Assembly (NCBI GenBank): GCA_030624785.1
Contig: JAUXJK010000010.1
Location: 1 to 19,007, forward strand
Origin: Actinomycetes bacterium
GTDB lineage: Bacteria; Actinomycetota; Thermoleophilia; Gaiellales; Gaiellaceae
Reading direction: 5' to 3'
DNA: 19,007 nucleotides
Shown here: positions 7,246 to 14,978 of the stretch, piece after piece
Position numbering within the stretch: the stretch's first letter is position 1
Layout: each line of letters begins with the position of its first letter
Notes under the pieces: model-generated
What the model saw: the letters and a program-made list of their open reading frames with translations, nothing else
The model's database searches: none
Told to the model about the DNA's origin: nothing
Made by a program: the position numbers and the translations under genes

Positions 7246-8259
7246 CTATTCGACGTCCCAGGCGTCGCCGGAATTCAGAAGAGTTGCGAGATCGCCGTCG
7301 CCGAGTTTGTCACGCGCGGACGCAATCTGGTCGTCGATCGCCTGCCCATACACCGGTCGCTCGATTGCGCGAAATACCCCGATCGGCGTTGGCCCGGTTG
7401 GGCGCGCGGCGAGATTCGCGAGAGCGAACGCAAGACTCGGATCAGCGAGATGGGCATCGTGTTTCAGGAGATGGTCTTCGCCCACATCGTCAACAGCCAC
7501 GATCGACAACGAGCCGTCAGTGTTCTGCACGACGCCATTTTCCTGCTCGACGCCGAAACGAATCGCTTGCCCGTGCTCGAGCCGGATCTGGTTCGTATCC
7601 TTGGTTCCTTTGTCGGTCAAGGCGTCGAACGCTCCGTCGTTGAAGACATTGCAGTTCTGGTAGATCTCAATGATCGCGGCACCCGGATGGGCCGCGGCTT
7701 GCTTGAGGGTTTGGGTCAAATGCTTGCGATCAACGTCGATGGTCCGAGCCACGAACGTCGCTTCAGCGCCCAACGCGAGAGCCAACGGATTGAACGGGTG
7801 ATCGAGCGCCCCAAATGGCGTCGACTTCGTGATCTTTCCAACCTCGCTCGTCGGCGAATACTGACCTTTTGTCAATCCATAGATCTGGTTGTTGAACAAG
7901 AGAATCTTGATCGGAACATTTCGACGAAGTGCGTGGATCAGATGGTTGCCACCGATCGATAGGGCATCTCCATCGCCCGCAACCACCCAGACGAACAGGT
8001 CGGGCCGTGATACCGCTAGACCGGTCGCGAGGGCGGGTGCCCGACCGTGAATTCCGTGCATGCCATAGGTATCCATGTAGTACGCGAACCGGCCTGCACA
8101 GCCGATGCCTGCAACGAAGACCGTGTCGTGAGGCGCGACACCCAGATCGGGCATCACCGACTGCACCGACGCGAGAATCGCGTAGTCGCCGCACCCCGGG
8201 CACCAGCGGGGCTCTTGATTGCTCGTGAAGTCTTGCTTCGTGAACTCGGCCGTTGCCAT
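7246..8259 (-). CDS. korB: 2-oxoglutarate:ferredoxin oxidoreductase, beta subunit
   Basis: A 337-residue TPP-binding subunit. With KorA it oxidatively decarboxylates 2-oxoglutarate to succinyl-CoA and reduces ferredoxin, or runs in reverse. The residues expected to hold the 4Fe-4S cluster are Cys20 and Cys23 (CPGCGDY), Cys54 (GIGCAGR) and Cys203 (NCNVFND). The TPP/Mg motif is GDGDALSIGGNH (95-106) with NNQIYGLTKGQ (123-133). The ATG directly follows the korA TAG (TAG-ATG, no gap), a strong sign of translational coupling. Related 2-oxoacid oxidoreductases share this layout, so pyruvate specificity cannot be fully excluded. The AFGALDHPFNP-like segment and the fused gamma-alpha partner fit the Kor type used by aerobic actinobacteria. 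Confidence 0.93.
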   Translation of the reverse strand: MATAEFTKQDFTSNQEPRWCPGCGDYAILASVQSVMPDLGVAPHDTVFVAGIGCAGRFAYYMDTYGMHGIHGRAPALATGLAVSRPDLFVWVVAGDGDALSIGGNHLIHALRRNVPIKILLFNNQIYGLTKGQYSPTSEVGKITKSTPFGALDHPFNPLALALGAEATFVARTIDVDRKHLTQTLKQAAAHPGAAIIEIYQNCNVFNDGAFDALTDKGTKDTNQIRLEHGQAIRFGVEQENGVVQNTDGSLSIVAVDDVGEDHLLKHDAHLADPSLAFALANLAARPTGPTPIGVFRAIERPVYGQAIDDQIASARDKLGDGDLATLLNSGDAWDVE

Positions 8260-10104
8260 CTACAGACGCTCCCGAATAACTTGCTCGAGTTCGGCCGCTC
8301 GAATCGGCAGGCCTTGGACCTTCGAATAGCACTCTGCGTCGATCAGGAAACGAGCTCTCAACATCATGGTCAGCTGGCCGGTGTTTAGCTCCGGAACGAG
8401 TACCTTTGAATAGGAGCGTACGACCGCTTCCGTGTTTTTCGGAAACGGATTCAAGTGCGTGAGATGCGCGATCGCCACCTTGCCGTTCCAGCCGCGTACA
8501 CGGCGCGCTGCCGCGGCGATCGCACCGTGCGTCGAGCCCCAGCCGATCACCAGCAGGTCGGCGCCATCGGGATCGTCGACCTCGAGGGCTGGGATGTCGT
8601 CAGCGATTCGTTCGATCTTCTCGGCACGAATTCGCGTCATGCGCTCATGGTTCTCGGGGTCGTAGCTGATATTCCCGGTGCCATCCTCTTTCTCGAGTCC
8701 GCCGATACGGTGCTCGAGGCCCGGTGTGCCAGGCACGGCCCACGGACGGGCGAGGTCAGTGTTGCGCAGGTATGGCATGAACCCGTCATCGTGGTTCGCT
8801 TCCACCGTGAAGTTTGGGTCGATCTCTGGAAGGTCGTCGACGGACGGAATGAGCCACGGCTCGGACGAGTTGCCGAGATACGTGTCGGACAGAATGAATA
8901 CAGGTGTTCGATAGCGAACCGCGATGCGGGTCGCCTCGATCGCTGCGTCGAAGCATCCTCCAGGTGTCGCAGGAGCGACGATTGGGACCGGCGACTCGCC
9001 ATGTCGTCCGTACATCACGGCCAATAGGTCGGCGGCCTCAGTCTTGGTTGGCATTCCGGTGGACGGTCCGGCTCGCTGTACGTCAACAATGATCATGGGC
9101 AGCTCGTAGATCGACGCGAGACCAACCGTCTCTGATTTCAGATCGATACCCGGGCCGGCCGTCCCCGTCACCCCGAGGTGCCCGCCGAACGCGCCGCCGA
9201 GCGCCATATTTGCCGCAGCAATCTCATCTTCTGCTTGAACCGTGCGGACGCCGAAGTTCTTGTGCCTCGACAGTTCGTGCAGCAACTCGGAAGCCGGGGT
9301 AATTGGGTAGCTCGCGTACAGCAGCGGCAAGCCACTGCGGACACTGCCAGCGATCAGGCCCCACGCGAGCGCGACACTACCGTTCACGTTTCGGTACTTG
9401 CCAGGCGCCATTTCGGCCGGCTTGACCTCGTAGAGCACACCGAACATCTCGGTGGTTTCGCCGAAGTTATGGCCCGCCATGAACGCTGCGCGATTGATCT
9501 GACGCACTGCATCGACGTTCTTGAACTTGGCTTCGATCCAGTCGATTGTCACGTCAGTGGGCCTGCCATACATCCACGAGAGCAGGCCGAGAGCGAAGAA
9601 GTTTTTCGCTCGAATCGCTTCGCGGTTGGTGACGCCTTCGATCTCCTCACCGGCCCGCTTCGTAATCGTCTCCATCGGCACGGCGTACACCTGATAGCCA
9701 GCGAGGCTGTCGTCCTCGAGCGGGTTCGTCTTGTAGCCGACCTTGTCGAGATTGCGATCCGTGAACTCGTCTTCGTTGACGATGACGACACCGCCGCTCT
9801 CGACGAGAGGCAGGTTCGTCTTCAACGCCGCAGGGTTCATCGCGACGAGCACGTTTGGTTGATCGCCTGGCGTGAGAATGTCGTGCGACGCGAAATGGAT
9901 CTGGAATGCTGAAACGCCATGAAGCGTTCCGCGCGGCGCCCGAATCTCGGCCGGGAAGTCCGGCATCGTCACGAGATCGTTTCCGAGCACTGCTGTAGCT
10001 CTCGCAAAGCGATTCCCCGACAGCTGCATGCCATCGCCGGAGTCGCCCGCGAACCGCACGATCACTCGCTCGCGCTGCTCATTGGCCTTCGTGCTTGAAG
10101 TCAA
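8260..10104 (-). CDS. korA: 2-oxoglutarate:ferredoxin oxidoreductase, fused gamma-alpha subunit
   Basis: A 614-residue subunit. The N-terminal gamma domain (about 14-210) begins VIVRFAGDSGDGMQLSG. The alpha domain follows, with YPITPASELLHEL at 266-278 and the QAEDEIAA segment. The C-terminal domain II contains GWGSTHGA and LNPFP before VLVPELNTGQL. This fused architecture is typical of actinobacterial KorA. The start is uncertain: the first available codon is TTG at 10104 without a visible ribosome binding site, and GTG codons at 10065 and 10059 would trim 13-15 residues ahead of the conserved core. A 93-bp gap separates it from dprA upstream. The gap contains the perfect inverted repeat GAGCCA-GTCT-TGGCTC, so korAB may have its own promoter. 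Confidence 0.94.
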   Translation of the reverse strand: MTSSTKANEQRERVIVRFAGDSGDGMQLSGNRFARATAVLGNDLVTMPDFPAEIRAPRGTLHGVSAFQIHFASHDILTPGDQPNVLVAMNPAALKTNLPLVESGGVVIVNEDEFTDRNLDKVGYKTNPLEDDSLAGYQVYAVPMETITKRAGEEIEGVTNREAIRAKNFFALGLLSWMYGRPTDVTIDWIEAKFKNVDAVRQINRAAFMAGHNFGETTEMFGVLYEVKPAEMAPGKYRNVNGSVALAWGLIAGSVRSGLPLLYASYPITPASELLHELSRHKNFGVRTVQAEDEIAAANMALGGAFGGHLGVTGTAGPGIDLKSETVGLASIYELPMIIVDVQRAGPSTGMPTKTEAADLLAVMYGRHGESPVPIVAPATPGGCFDAAIEATRIAVRYRTPVFILSDTYLGNSSEPWLIPSVDDLPEIDPNFTVEANHDDGFMPYLRNTDLARPWAVPGTPGLEHRIGGLEKEDGTGNISYDPENHERMTRIRAEKIERIADDIPALEVDDPDGADLLVIGWGSTHGAIAAAARRVRGWNGKVAIAHLTHLNPFPKNTEAVVRSYSKVLVPELNTGQLTMMLRARFLIDAECYSKVQGLPIRAAELEQVIRERL

Positions 10105-10126
10105 GGTCGGGCGCCCACAGGTTGAA

Positions 10127-10142
10127 GAGCCAGTCTTGGCTC
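10127..10142. promoter_or_regulatory. Inverted repeat in the dprA-korA gap
   Basis: GAGCCA and TGGCTC form a perfect 6-bp inverted repeat around a 4-base loop (GTCT). It lies 23 bases before the assumed TTG start of korA. It could be an operator half-site pair or a small hairpin after dprA. No U-tract follows on the minus strand, so a classic terminator is unlikely. Function unknown. Confidence 0.25.
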
Positions 10143-10197
10143 GACACCGGCATTGTACGGAACCCCCGGACGGCGGGCGACGCTGGCCTGTAGCTCG

Positions 10198-11061
10198 TCA
10201 GATCGCGGTCACGCGATAGTGGCCATCCGCTGCCTCCAACCGCCCAGCAAGCTCGAGTTCGGTGACCCGAGACGAGAGCGCTGCAGGCTCGAGATCGAGC
10301 ACGCGGCCAAGGTCGTCGAGTGTCGTTGCGCCACTCTCTATGGCGTCGATCAAACGCCGCTCAGCATCCGAGCTGGTGCTGGCTCGGGGCGCCACGACCT
10401 CGAACCCAAGATCGGCGACCAACTCCGATATCGATCCGACCGGGGTCGCGCCGTAGCGAATCAGGGCGTTCGTGCCCGCGGATCTAGAAGAGGTGATCTC
10501 TCCGGGCACGGCGAGCACCTCTCGCCCCGCGTCGAGCGCGAAATCTGCCGTAATCAGGGCTCCGCTCCGCTCGCGTGCCTCGACCACGATGGTCGCAAGC
10601 GCAACTCCCGCAATTATCCGATTCCGAGCTGGAAATCGCCACGGTGCCGCCGGCGTTGTGTCGGGATACTCCGAGATCAGCAGACCTCCCTCACAGATCC
10701 CCTCGGCGAGCTGGCGATTGCGTGCCGGATACACGACGTCGATCCCGCAGCCGAGAACAGCGATGGTCGCCCCTCCGACATCGAGAGCGCCCCGATGCGC
10801 CTCGGTGTCCACACCGCGAGCAAGTCCGCTAACAACCACCGCGCCCGCTTCAGCAAGAGCTCGCGCAAGCGTCCTGGTCACCTGCCTGCCATAGCTCGAA
10901 CACGATCGCGCACCGACCAGCGCGACCATTCGCTTCTGAAGGATCGCAACGTTCGAGCCGACGACGAAGAGTCGCTCAGGCGGATCGTGGATCTGACGAA
11001 GGAGCGTCGGATAGACGTCACCGCGAACGCCGACGACATGATGATCGAATCGACCTCCCAC
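10198..11061 (-). CDS. dprA: DNA processing protein DprA (Smf)
   Basis: A 287-residue DprA. In transformable bacteria DprA binds incoming single-stranded DNA and loads RecA. The Rossmann-like core is clear: VALVGARSCSSYG (46-58), SGLARGVDTEAH (78-89), GCGIDVVYPARN (104-115), FPARNRIIAG (143-152), SGALITADFALDAGREVLAVPG (166-187, conserved) and AGTNALI (195-201). A C-terminal winged-helix domain covers about 235-287. The N-terminal SAM-like domain found in many homologues is missing, so the protein is shorter than the 360-380 residues common elsewhere. An in-frame TAG just upstream makes the GTG the first possible start. It begins 9 bases after the comM stop, in the usual comM-dprA order. Confidence 0.93.
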   Translation of the reverse strand: MGGRFDHHVVGVRGDVYPTLLRQIHDPPERLFVVGSNVAILQKRMVALVGARSCSSYGRQVTRTLARALAEAGAVVVSGLARGVDTEAHRGALDVGGATIAVLGCGIDVVYPARNRQLAEGICEGGLLISEYPDTTPAAPWRFPARNRIIAGVALATIVVEARERSGALITADFALDAGREVLAVPGEITSSRSAGTNALIRYGATPVGSISELVADLGFEVVAPRASTSSDAERRLIDAIESGATTLDDLGRVLDLEPAALSSRVTELELAGRLEAADGHYRVTAI

Positions 11062-11070
11062 CGGAGCGTG

Positions 11071-12517
11071 CTAGTCCGTATTGAAGTCGGAGGGCGCCCG
11101 ATACGACAGGGCTTCGGCAATGTGCTCTGATTCGACGACGGTTGATCCGGCTAGGGCCGCCACCGTCGTAGCGACACGTAGCGAGCGAGCCCGTCCGCGA
11201 GCTGACAGCGGCAACCGATCAACAGCCTGGTCGAGAAGCGACCTGGCGTCTGGGCTCGCCTCACTATGCCGCTGATTGAGAGCCTTTTGAGCCTCAGCGA
11301 CTCGCGCAGCGACCGACTCAGTCGGCTCTCCCGTAGGCGCCGCGAGCTCCGCTCCGGAGCTGCGCGGCATCGTCACGACAAGATCGAAGCGATCAAGCAG
11401 GGCCCGCGAGACTCGACCAGCGTGACCGGCCAGCGAGGACGGAGAGCAGGTGCATTCCAGGCGTGCGTCCCCGCGTGCGCCACATGGGCATAGGTTCATC
11501 GTCGCAACAAGCAGCACACACGCGGGAAACGTCGCGCGCGACGGTCACGGTTCCATCCTCGAGCGGCTGCCGGAGGCCCTCGAGAGCATGGCGAGCGAAC
11601 TCGGGTAACTCATCGAGAAGGAGAACGCCCCTGTGAGCGAGGCTGACCTCGCCGGGCCGCGGCCCGGCGCCGCCTCCGACGAGGGCAACGAGCGTCGCCG
11701 AATGATGTGGCGCTCGGAACGGCCTCTTCGAGACGAGGCCGGCTCGTCGATCGAGAAGGCCCGCAACTGACTGGATGCGAGTGACCTCGATTGCCTCCGC
11801 AGCACTGAGTGGTGGAAGAATCCCCGAGAGCCGGCGCGCGAGCATGGTTTTTCCCGTGCCGGGCGGCCCTGCGAGCAGCAACGGGTGACGTCCGGCGGCA
11901 GCGAGCTCTAGTGCTCTACGTGCCCGCTGCTGGCCGCGCACGTCGGCAAGATCCGGCCCGTCGTATGCAACGCGACAGCGTCGCGGTTTCGGCACACTTC
12001 GCGGTTGAGTCCGGCCACAGAGGTAGTCGTAGGCCTCGCCCAGATCCGTAACGGGCACAGGCTCGATGCCGGCGAGCGTCGCTTCGGGCGCTGACTCCTC
12101 TGCGCAGATCAATCGACGCAACCCGGCGCGATGCGCAGCCTCGGCGATGGCGAGCGTGCCTGGAACCGACCGCACTCGGCCGTCGAGTGCCAACTCGCCG
12201 AGCGCCGCGTGACCGGCAAGCCGGCTCGCGTTGATCTGACCCGAGGCAGCAAGAATGGCGATTGCAATCGGCAGGTCGAAACCCGAGCCATTCTTCCGCA
12301 GATCAGCCGGAGCGAGATTCACGGTGATTCGACGCAGAGGCCACTCGAGCTTGGCGCTCGTCACCCCGCTCCGGACTCGTTCCTTCGCCTCCTGACATGC
12401 CTTGTCCGGCAGACCAACGATCGTGAACCCCGGCAAGCCGCGCTGAAGGTGCGCCTCAACCTCGACAGGTTTGGCCTCGAGTCCGACCAAGGCGTTCGTC
12501 AGGGTCCGAGCCAACAC
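11071..12517 (-). pseudogene. comM: ComM-type Mg-chelatase-like AAA ATPase, frameshifted
   Basis: The product is about 480 residues read across two frames, close to family length (about 500). The upstream frame, from the GTG at 12517, carries VLARTLTNALVGLE, the N-terminal Lon-protease-like domain (LPGFTIVGLPD), Walker A GPPGTGKT and Walker B GVLLLDELPEF. It ends in-family at GTVTVAR. The downstream frame resumes with TFPACVLLVATMNLCPCG and continues to the C-terminus. The switch lies at about 11530-11536. Relatives have about five residues between the Arg and the FPA motif, so roughly 14 bases seem lost rather than one base changed. ComM is a hexameric helicase that extends branch migration during natural transformation. 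A 390-codon version starting at 12565 adds 16 non-family residues. Either a real pseudogene or an assembly error. Confidence 0.85.
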
Positions 12518-12556
12518 CGGGCCGACGCTACGTAGCGATTCCGCAACCCCCGTCAC

Positions 12557-12884
12557 ATGCTGCACCGCCCTCGTGCCGTGATCGCAACAGATTCGGCAAT
12601 CCGACTCCGACGAGCTCCGAACGTGGTGGTCGCCTTCTACGACCGCGCCGCCGCCCTTCGCACTCGTCTGCCCGCGCTACCAAAAGCGATCTACCCGGAC
12701 GGATCGCTCTGGATCGCCTGGCCAAAGCCAAACTCGGGCGTCCAGAACAGACCTCAATGGCAGCGTAGTGCGCACGCTCGGAATCGAGCACGCCCTCGTT
12801 GACACGAAGGTGGCGGCTATCAACGAGACCTGGTCGGGCGTAAAGTTCGCCCTTCCCGTGAAGCTGCGCGACTCCCCTAGCTAG
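12557..12884 (+). pseudogene. DUF3052-family remnant, truncated and frameshifted
   Basis: Plus-strand remnant in the yraN-comM gap, antisense to the surrounding operon. The first frame reads NVVVAFYDRAAALRTRLPAL, then YPDGSLWIAWPKPNSGV up to about 12742. After one surplus base (C at about 12743) a second frame continues RTDLNGSVVRTLGIEHALVD, then TKVAAINETWSGVKFAL, to a TAG at 12882-12884. Together these match the DUF3052 core I know (an AWPKKASGV-TDL segment and a VCAVDETWSGL-like C-terminus). About 30 N-terminal residues expected in the family are absent: upstream in frame lies a TAG, then the comM start region on the other strand. The biochemical role of DUF3052 is not known. Truncation plus frameshift argue for a dead gene, though the indel alone could be a sequencing error. 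Confidence 0.75.
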
Positions 12885-12920
12885 CTCTCGAGCGACCGAC
12901 CGCTGCCGCCGAAGTCTTGA

Positions 12921-13289
12921 CTACTCGAACGGGACGAACTCGATTCCATGCGGCCGAACCGCCGCCACCTGCAACGCAACCTCCAGTCGCCTCGCGCCGG
13001 GAGTGCGCGCAATCCAGAGGTTGGCGGCTTTGCGAATTCGCCGTGCTTTCGCCCAATCAACCGTCTCGAGAGCGTCTCCGTACGCATCACTGCTCCGCAT
13101 GCGTACTTCGCAGATCAGCAGTTGCTCACCTCGTCGCGCAATGATGTCGAGCTCTCCGCCCGCGAGATGCACATTCATGTCGAGTATTCGATAGCCAAGC
13201 TGCACGAGGCGTTTGCGGACACGCGCCTCGGCAAGAGCTCCACGCTCGTTCACTTTGCAGCGAGCGCCCCCGAACGCCGGGCATCTCAA
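12921..13289 (-). CDS. yraN: YraN family protein (UPF0102), predicted endonuclease-like
   Basis: A 122-residue protein of the UPF0102/YraN family, which has a restriction-endonuclease-like fold. The core reads LVQLGYRILDMNVHLAGGELDIIARRGEQLLICEVRMRSS, with the GELDII Glu/Asp and the EVR segment at the positions of the PD-(D/E)xK-like motif; the last Lys is Arg here, as in some other members. The function is not established; its position beside rnhB, comM and dprA hints at DNA metabolism. The TTG at 13289 overlaps the rnhB stop as TTGA, which suggests coupling. The GTG at 13253 (VNERGALAEARV) would match the usual family N-terminus and give 110 residues. The start is therefore ambiguous. Confidence 0.85.
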   Translation of the reverse strand: MRCPAFGGARCKVNERGALAEARVRKRLVQLGYRILDMNVHLAGGELDIIARRGEQLLICEVRMRSSDAYGDALETVDWAKARRIRKAANLWIARTPGARRLEVALQVAAVRPHGIEFVPFE

Positions 13290-13972
13290 CGAGAGTTGTC
13301 ATCGTGTGTCGGTGTCCCATGCTCGACTGAATCGGACCGATAGCAGCGCGCCTGGAAGCTCATTCGATGGAGCCTCGAGGGACCCAGCGCCTGAACCGCG
13401 TCGACATGCCGCGGCGTGATGTAGCCGACGTGGCTCGCGAACCCAAAGCCCGGATAGAGCGCGTCGAAGCGACGCATCAGACGATCGCGCGTGACCTTCG
13501 CAACGATCGAAGCCGCAGCGATGGCTGCGCTCTTCTGATCGCCGTCGACGACCGCCGTGTGCTCGGGCGCGTGAGGGCCGAGCTTGAACCCGTCGACGAG
13601 GCAGATCTCCGCCGGAGGACTGAGGGCTGCAAGGCAGCGGCGGAGACCGCCGAGGTTCGATCGATGGAGCCCGGATCTGTCGATCTCGAGAGAAGGCACG
13701 ATCTGAACGTTCACCCTGGTCGCAAGCGTGAGCACAACGCGGTAGAGCCGTTCACGCTCCGCGAGTTCGAGCTGCTTCGAGTCGTTGAGTGTGCCGAGCG
13801 AGGACGTCACGTGCCCCCGGACGCGCTCGTAGTCGAATAGGACGCCAGCCGCCACGAGAGGCCCGGCGAGACAGCCACGCCCCGCTTCGTCTGTGCCCGC
13901 GACCCAGCGGGCGCCTAAGCGTCTGTCAAATGCGAGGAGGCGTCGACCCGTGCGCTGCACGGCGTCGAGCAT
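13286..13972 (-). CDS. rnhB: Ribonuclease HII
   Basis: A 228-residue RNase HII, which cuts the RNA strand of RNA/DNA hybrids and removes single ribonucleotides from DNA. The acidic site is present: Asp28 and Glu29 in GTDEAGRGCLAGP, Asp127 in LVDGF, and Asp163 at the end of SIVAKVTRD. LNDSKQL (62-68), GDQKSAAIAAASI and HVGYITPRH are further family segments. The C-terminal tail after ALGPSRLHRMSF is about 20 residues longer than needed and polar. The ATG at 13972 has AAGG a few bases upstream and follows the rplS stop by 9 bases. Its stop overlaps the presumed yraN start. Confidence 0.96.
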   Translation of the reverse strand: MLDAVQRTGRRLLAFDRRLGARWVAGTDEAGRGCLAGPLVAAGVLFDYERVRGHVTSSLGTLNDSKQLELAERERLYRVVLTLATRVNVQIVPSLEIDRSGLHRSNLGGLRRCLAALSPPAEICLVDGFKLGPHAPEHTAVVDGDQKSAAIAAASIVAKVTRDRLMRRFDALYPGFGFASHVGYITPRHVDAVQALGPSRLHRMSFQARCYRSDSVEHGTPTHDDNSR

Positions 13973-13981
13973 AGCCTTCAG

Positions 13982-14329
13982 CTACTGGCGAAGTTCGCGG
14001 ACGCGCGCCTTTTTTCCGACTCTGTCGCGCAAGTAGTAAAGCTTTGCGCGTCTCACGTCACCAATGGCCTTGACATCGATCTTCTCGATCTTTGGCGAGT
14101 GCAGCGGAAACGTGCGCTCAACCCCGACGCCCGATGACTGCTTGCGCACCGTGAAGGTCTCGCGTGAACCGGAGCCCTGTCGCTTGAGGACAACGCCTTC
14201 GAAGACCTGCACTCGGCGGCGCTGACCCTCGATCACCTGAAAATGCACACCAACAGTGTCCCCGGCCTTGAATATGGGCAGGTTTTCGCGGAGTTGCTTC
14301 CGCTCGATAGCGTCAATGAGATCAGACAT
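13982..14329 (-). CDS. rplS: 50S ribosomal protein L19
   Basis: A 115-residue L19, which sits at the 30S-50S interface. The sequence matches the family end to end: IERKQLRENLPIFKAGDTV, VIEGQRRRVQVFEGVVLKRQ, SGVGVERTFPLHSPKIEKI, then RRAKLYYLRDRVGKKARVRE. The gene follows lepB rather than trmD, whereas trmD-rplS is the common order elsewhere. The minus-strand bases just before the ATG are pyrimidine-rich (CTCCTTTTCACC), so there is no normal Shine-Dalgarno sequence. A hairpin fills the gap to lepB. Confidence 0.97.
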   Translation of the reverse strand: MSDLIDAIERKQLRENLPIFKAGDTVGVHFQVIEGQRRRVQVFEGVVLKRQGSGSRETFTVRKQSSGVGVERTFPLHSPKIEKIDVKAIGDVRRAKLYYLRDRVGKKARVRELRQ

Positions 14330-14345
14330 GGTGAAAAGGAGACAT

Positions 14346-14376
14346 CTAACGGGCAGACGTCAGCCCATGATGTTAG
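14346..14376 (-). promoter_or_regulatory. Hairpin in the rplS leader (lepB-rplS gap)
   Basis: On the minus strand CTAAC pairs with GTTAG and, inside it, GGGC pairs with GCCC around an 8-base loop (TGACGTCT). ATCAT is left as a one-sided bulge. The outer arm overlaps the lepB stop codon. ATGTCTCCTTTTCACC and the rplS ATG follow. It could be an attenuator or an autoregulatory ribosomal protein leader (L19 leaders are known in other phyla). It could also be a partial terminator after lepB. The structure is seen; the function is inferred. Confidence 0.35.
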
Positions 14377-14978
14377 CGAAAACCAATTCGGTTTATCGGC
14401 CAGTAGACAAATGAGGCCGTCCCGATCATTCGTTCGCGTTCCACGGTGCCCCAATCTCTGCTGTCACAGGACTGACGCCGGTTGTCGCCCATCATGAAAT
14501 AGTTCGACCCGTCGATCTCGACAGGCGGGAAATCTCGTCCCCCGAAACGATCGGAATCGAGGTAGCCGGCTTCGTCAAGGCTTTCGCCGTTGATGAACAC
14601 GATGCCGTTGTCTTGAGAGATCCGTTCGCCAGGCAGGCCAATGATGCGTTTCACATAGACACCGCCTACGCCGCATTGAATCTCGGCCTGTTGTGGCGTG
14701 TTGAAAACGACGATGTCCCCCCGCTTCGGATCGCGGATATGGAGGCTAAAGCGGTTCGCAATCACGCGGTCTGAGCGGTCGGACTCACAGCCGACGCCGG
14801 GCTGCGCGCAATGGAACGTAGGTTCCATCGAGCTAGACGGAATGCGATACGGATTGAAGAGGAACGCCTTGACGAGCAGAACGAAGCCGATCGCAATACC
14901 GATTGTGAGTACCCAGTCGGCGATGGTTCGCCACGGATCAGGCAGTCGACCCGTTACTCGCTCGACTGGCCCCCTCAT
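14373..14978 (-). CDS. lepB: Signal peptidase I
   Basis: A 201-residue membrane-anchored serine protease that removes signal peptides from exported proteins. One transmembrane segment lies at about 19-40 (IADWVLTIGIAIGFVLLVKA), with the catalytic domain outside. The catalytic Ser50 lies in IPSSSMEPT and the general base Lys110 in VYVKRIIGLPGE; the late GDNRRQSCDSRDWG box is also present. An insert with two cysteines (HCAQPGVGC, Cys57 and Cys64) follows the Ser motif, a feature I associate with Thermoleophilia; it may form a disulfide. The ATG at 14978 overlaps the trmD stop as ATGA and is preferred over an upstream codon at 15014. The gene sits between trmD and rplS. Confidence 0.94.
   Translation of the reverse strand: MRGPVERVTGRLPDPWRTIADWVLTIGIAIGFVLLVKAFLFNPYRIPSSSMEPTFHCAQPGVGCESDRSDRVIANRFSLHIRDPKRGDIVVFNTPQQAEIQCGVGGVYVKRIIGLPGERISQDNGIVFINGESLDEAGYLDSDRFGGRDFPPVEIDGSNYFMMGDNRRQSCDSRDWGTVERERMIGTASFVYWPINRIGFR

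Noticed and set aside
12526..12537. Perfect 12-bp palindrome CGCTACGTAGCG just upstream of the comM GTG
   Set aside because: A single short palindrome in GC-rich sequence; no second copy noticed and no known operator match.
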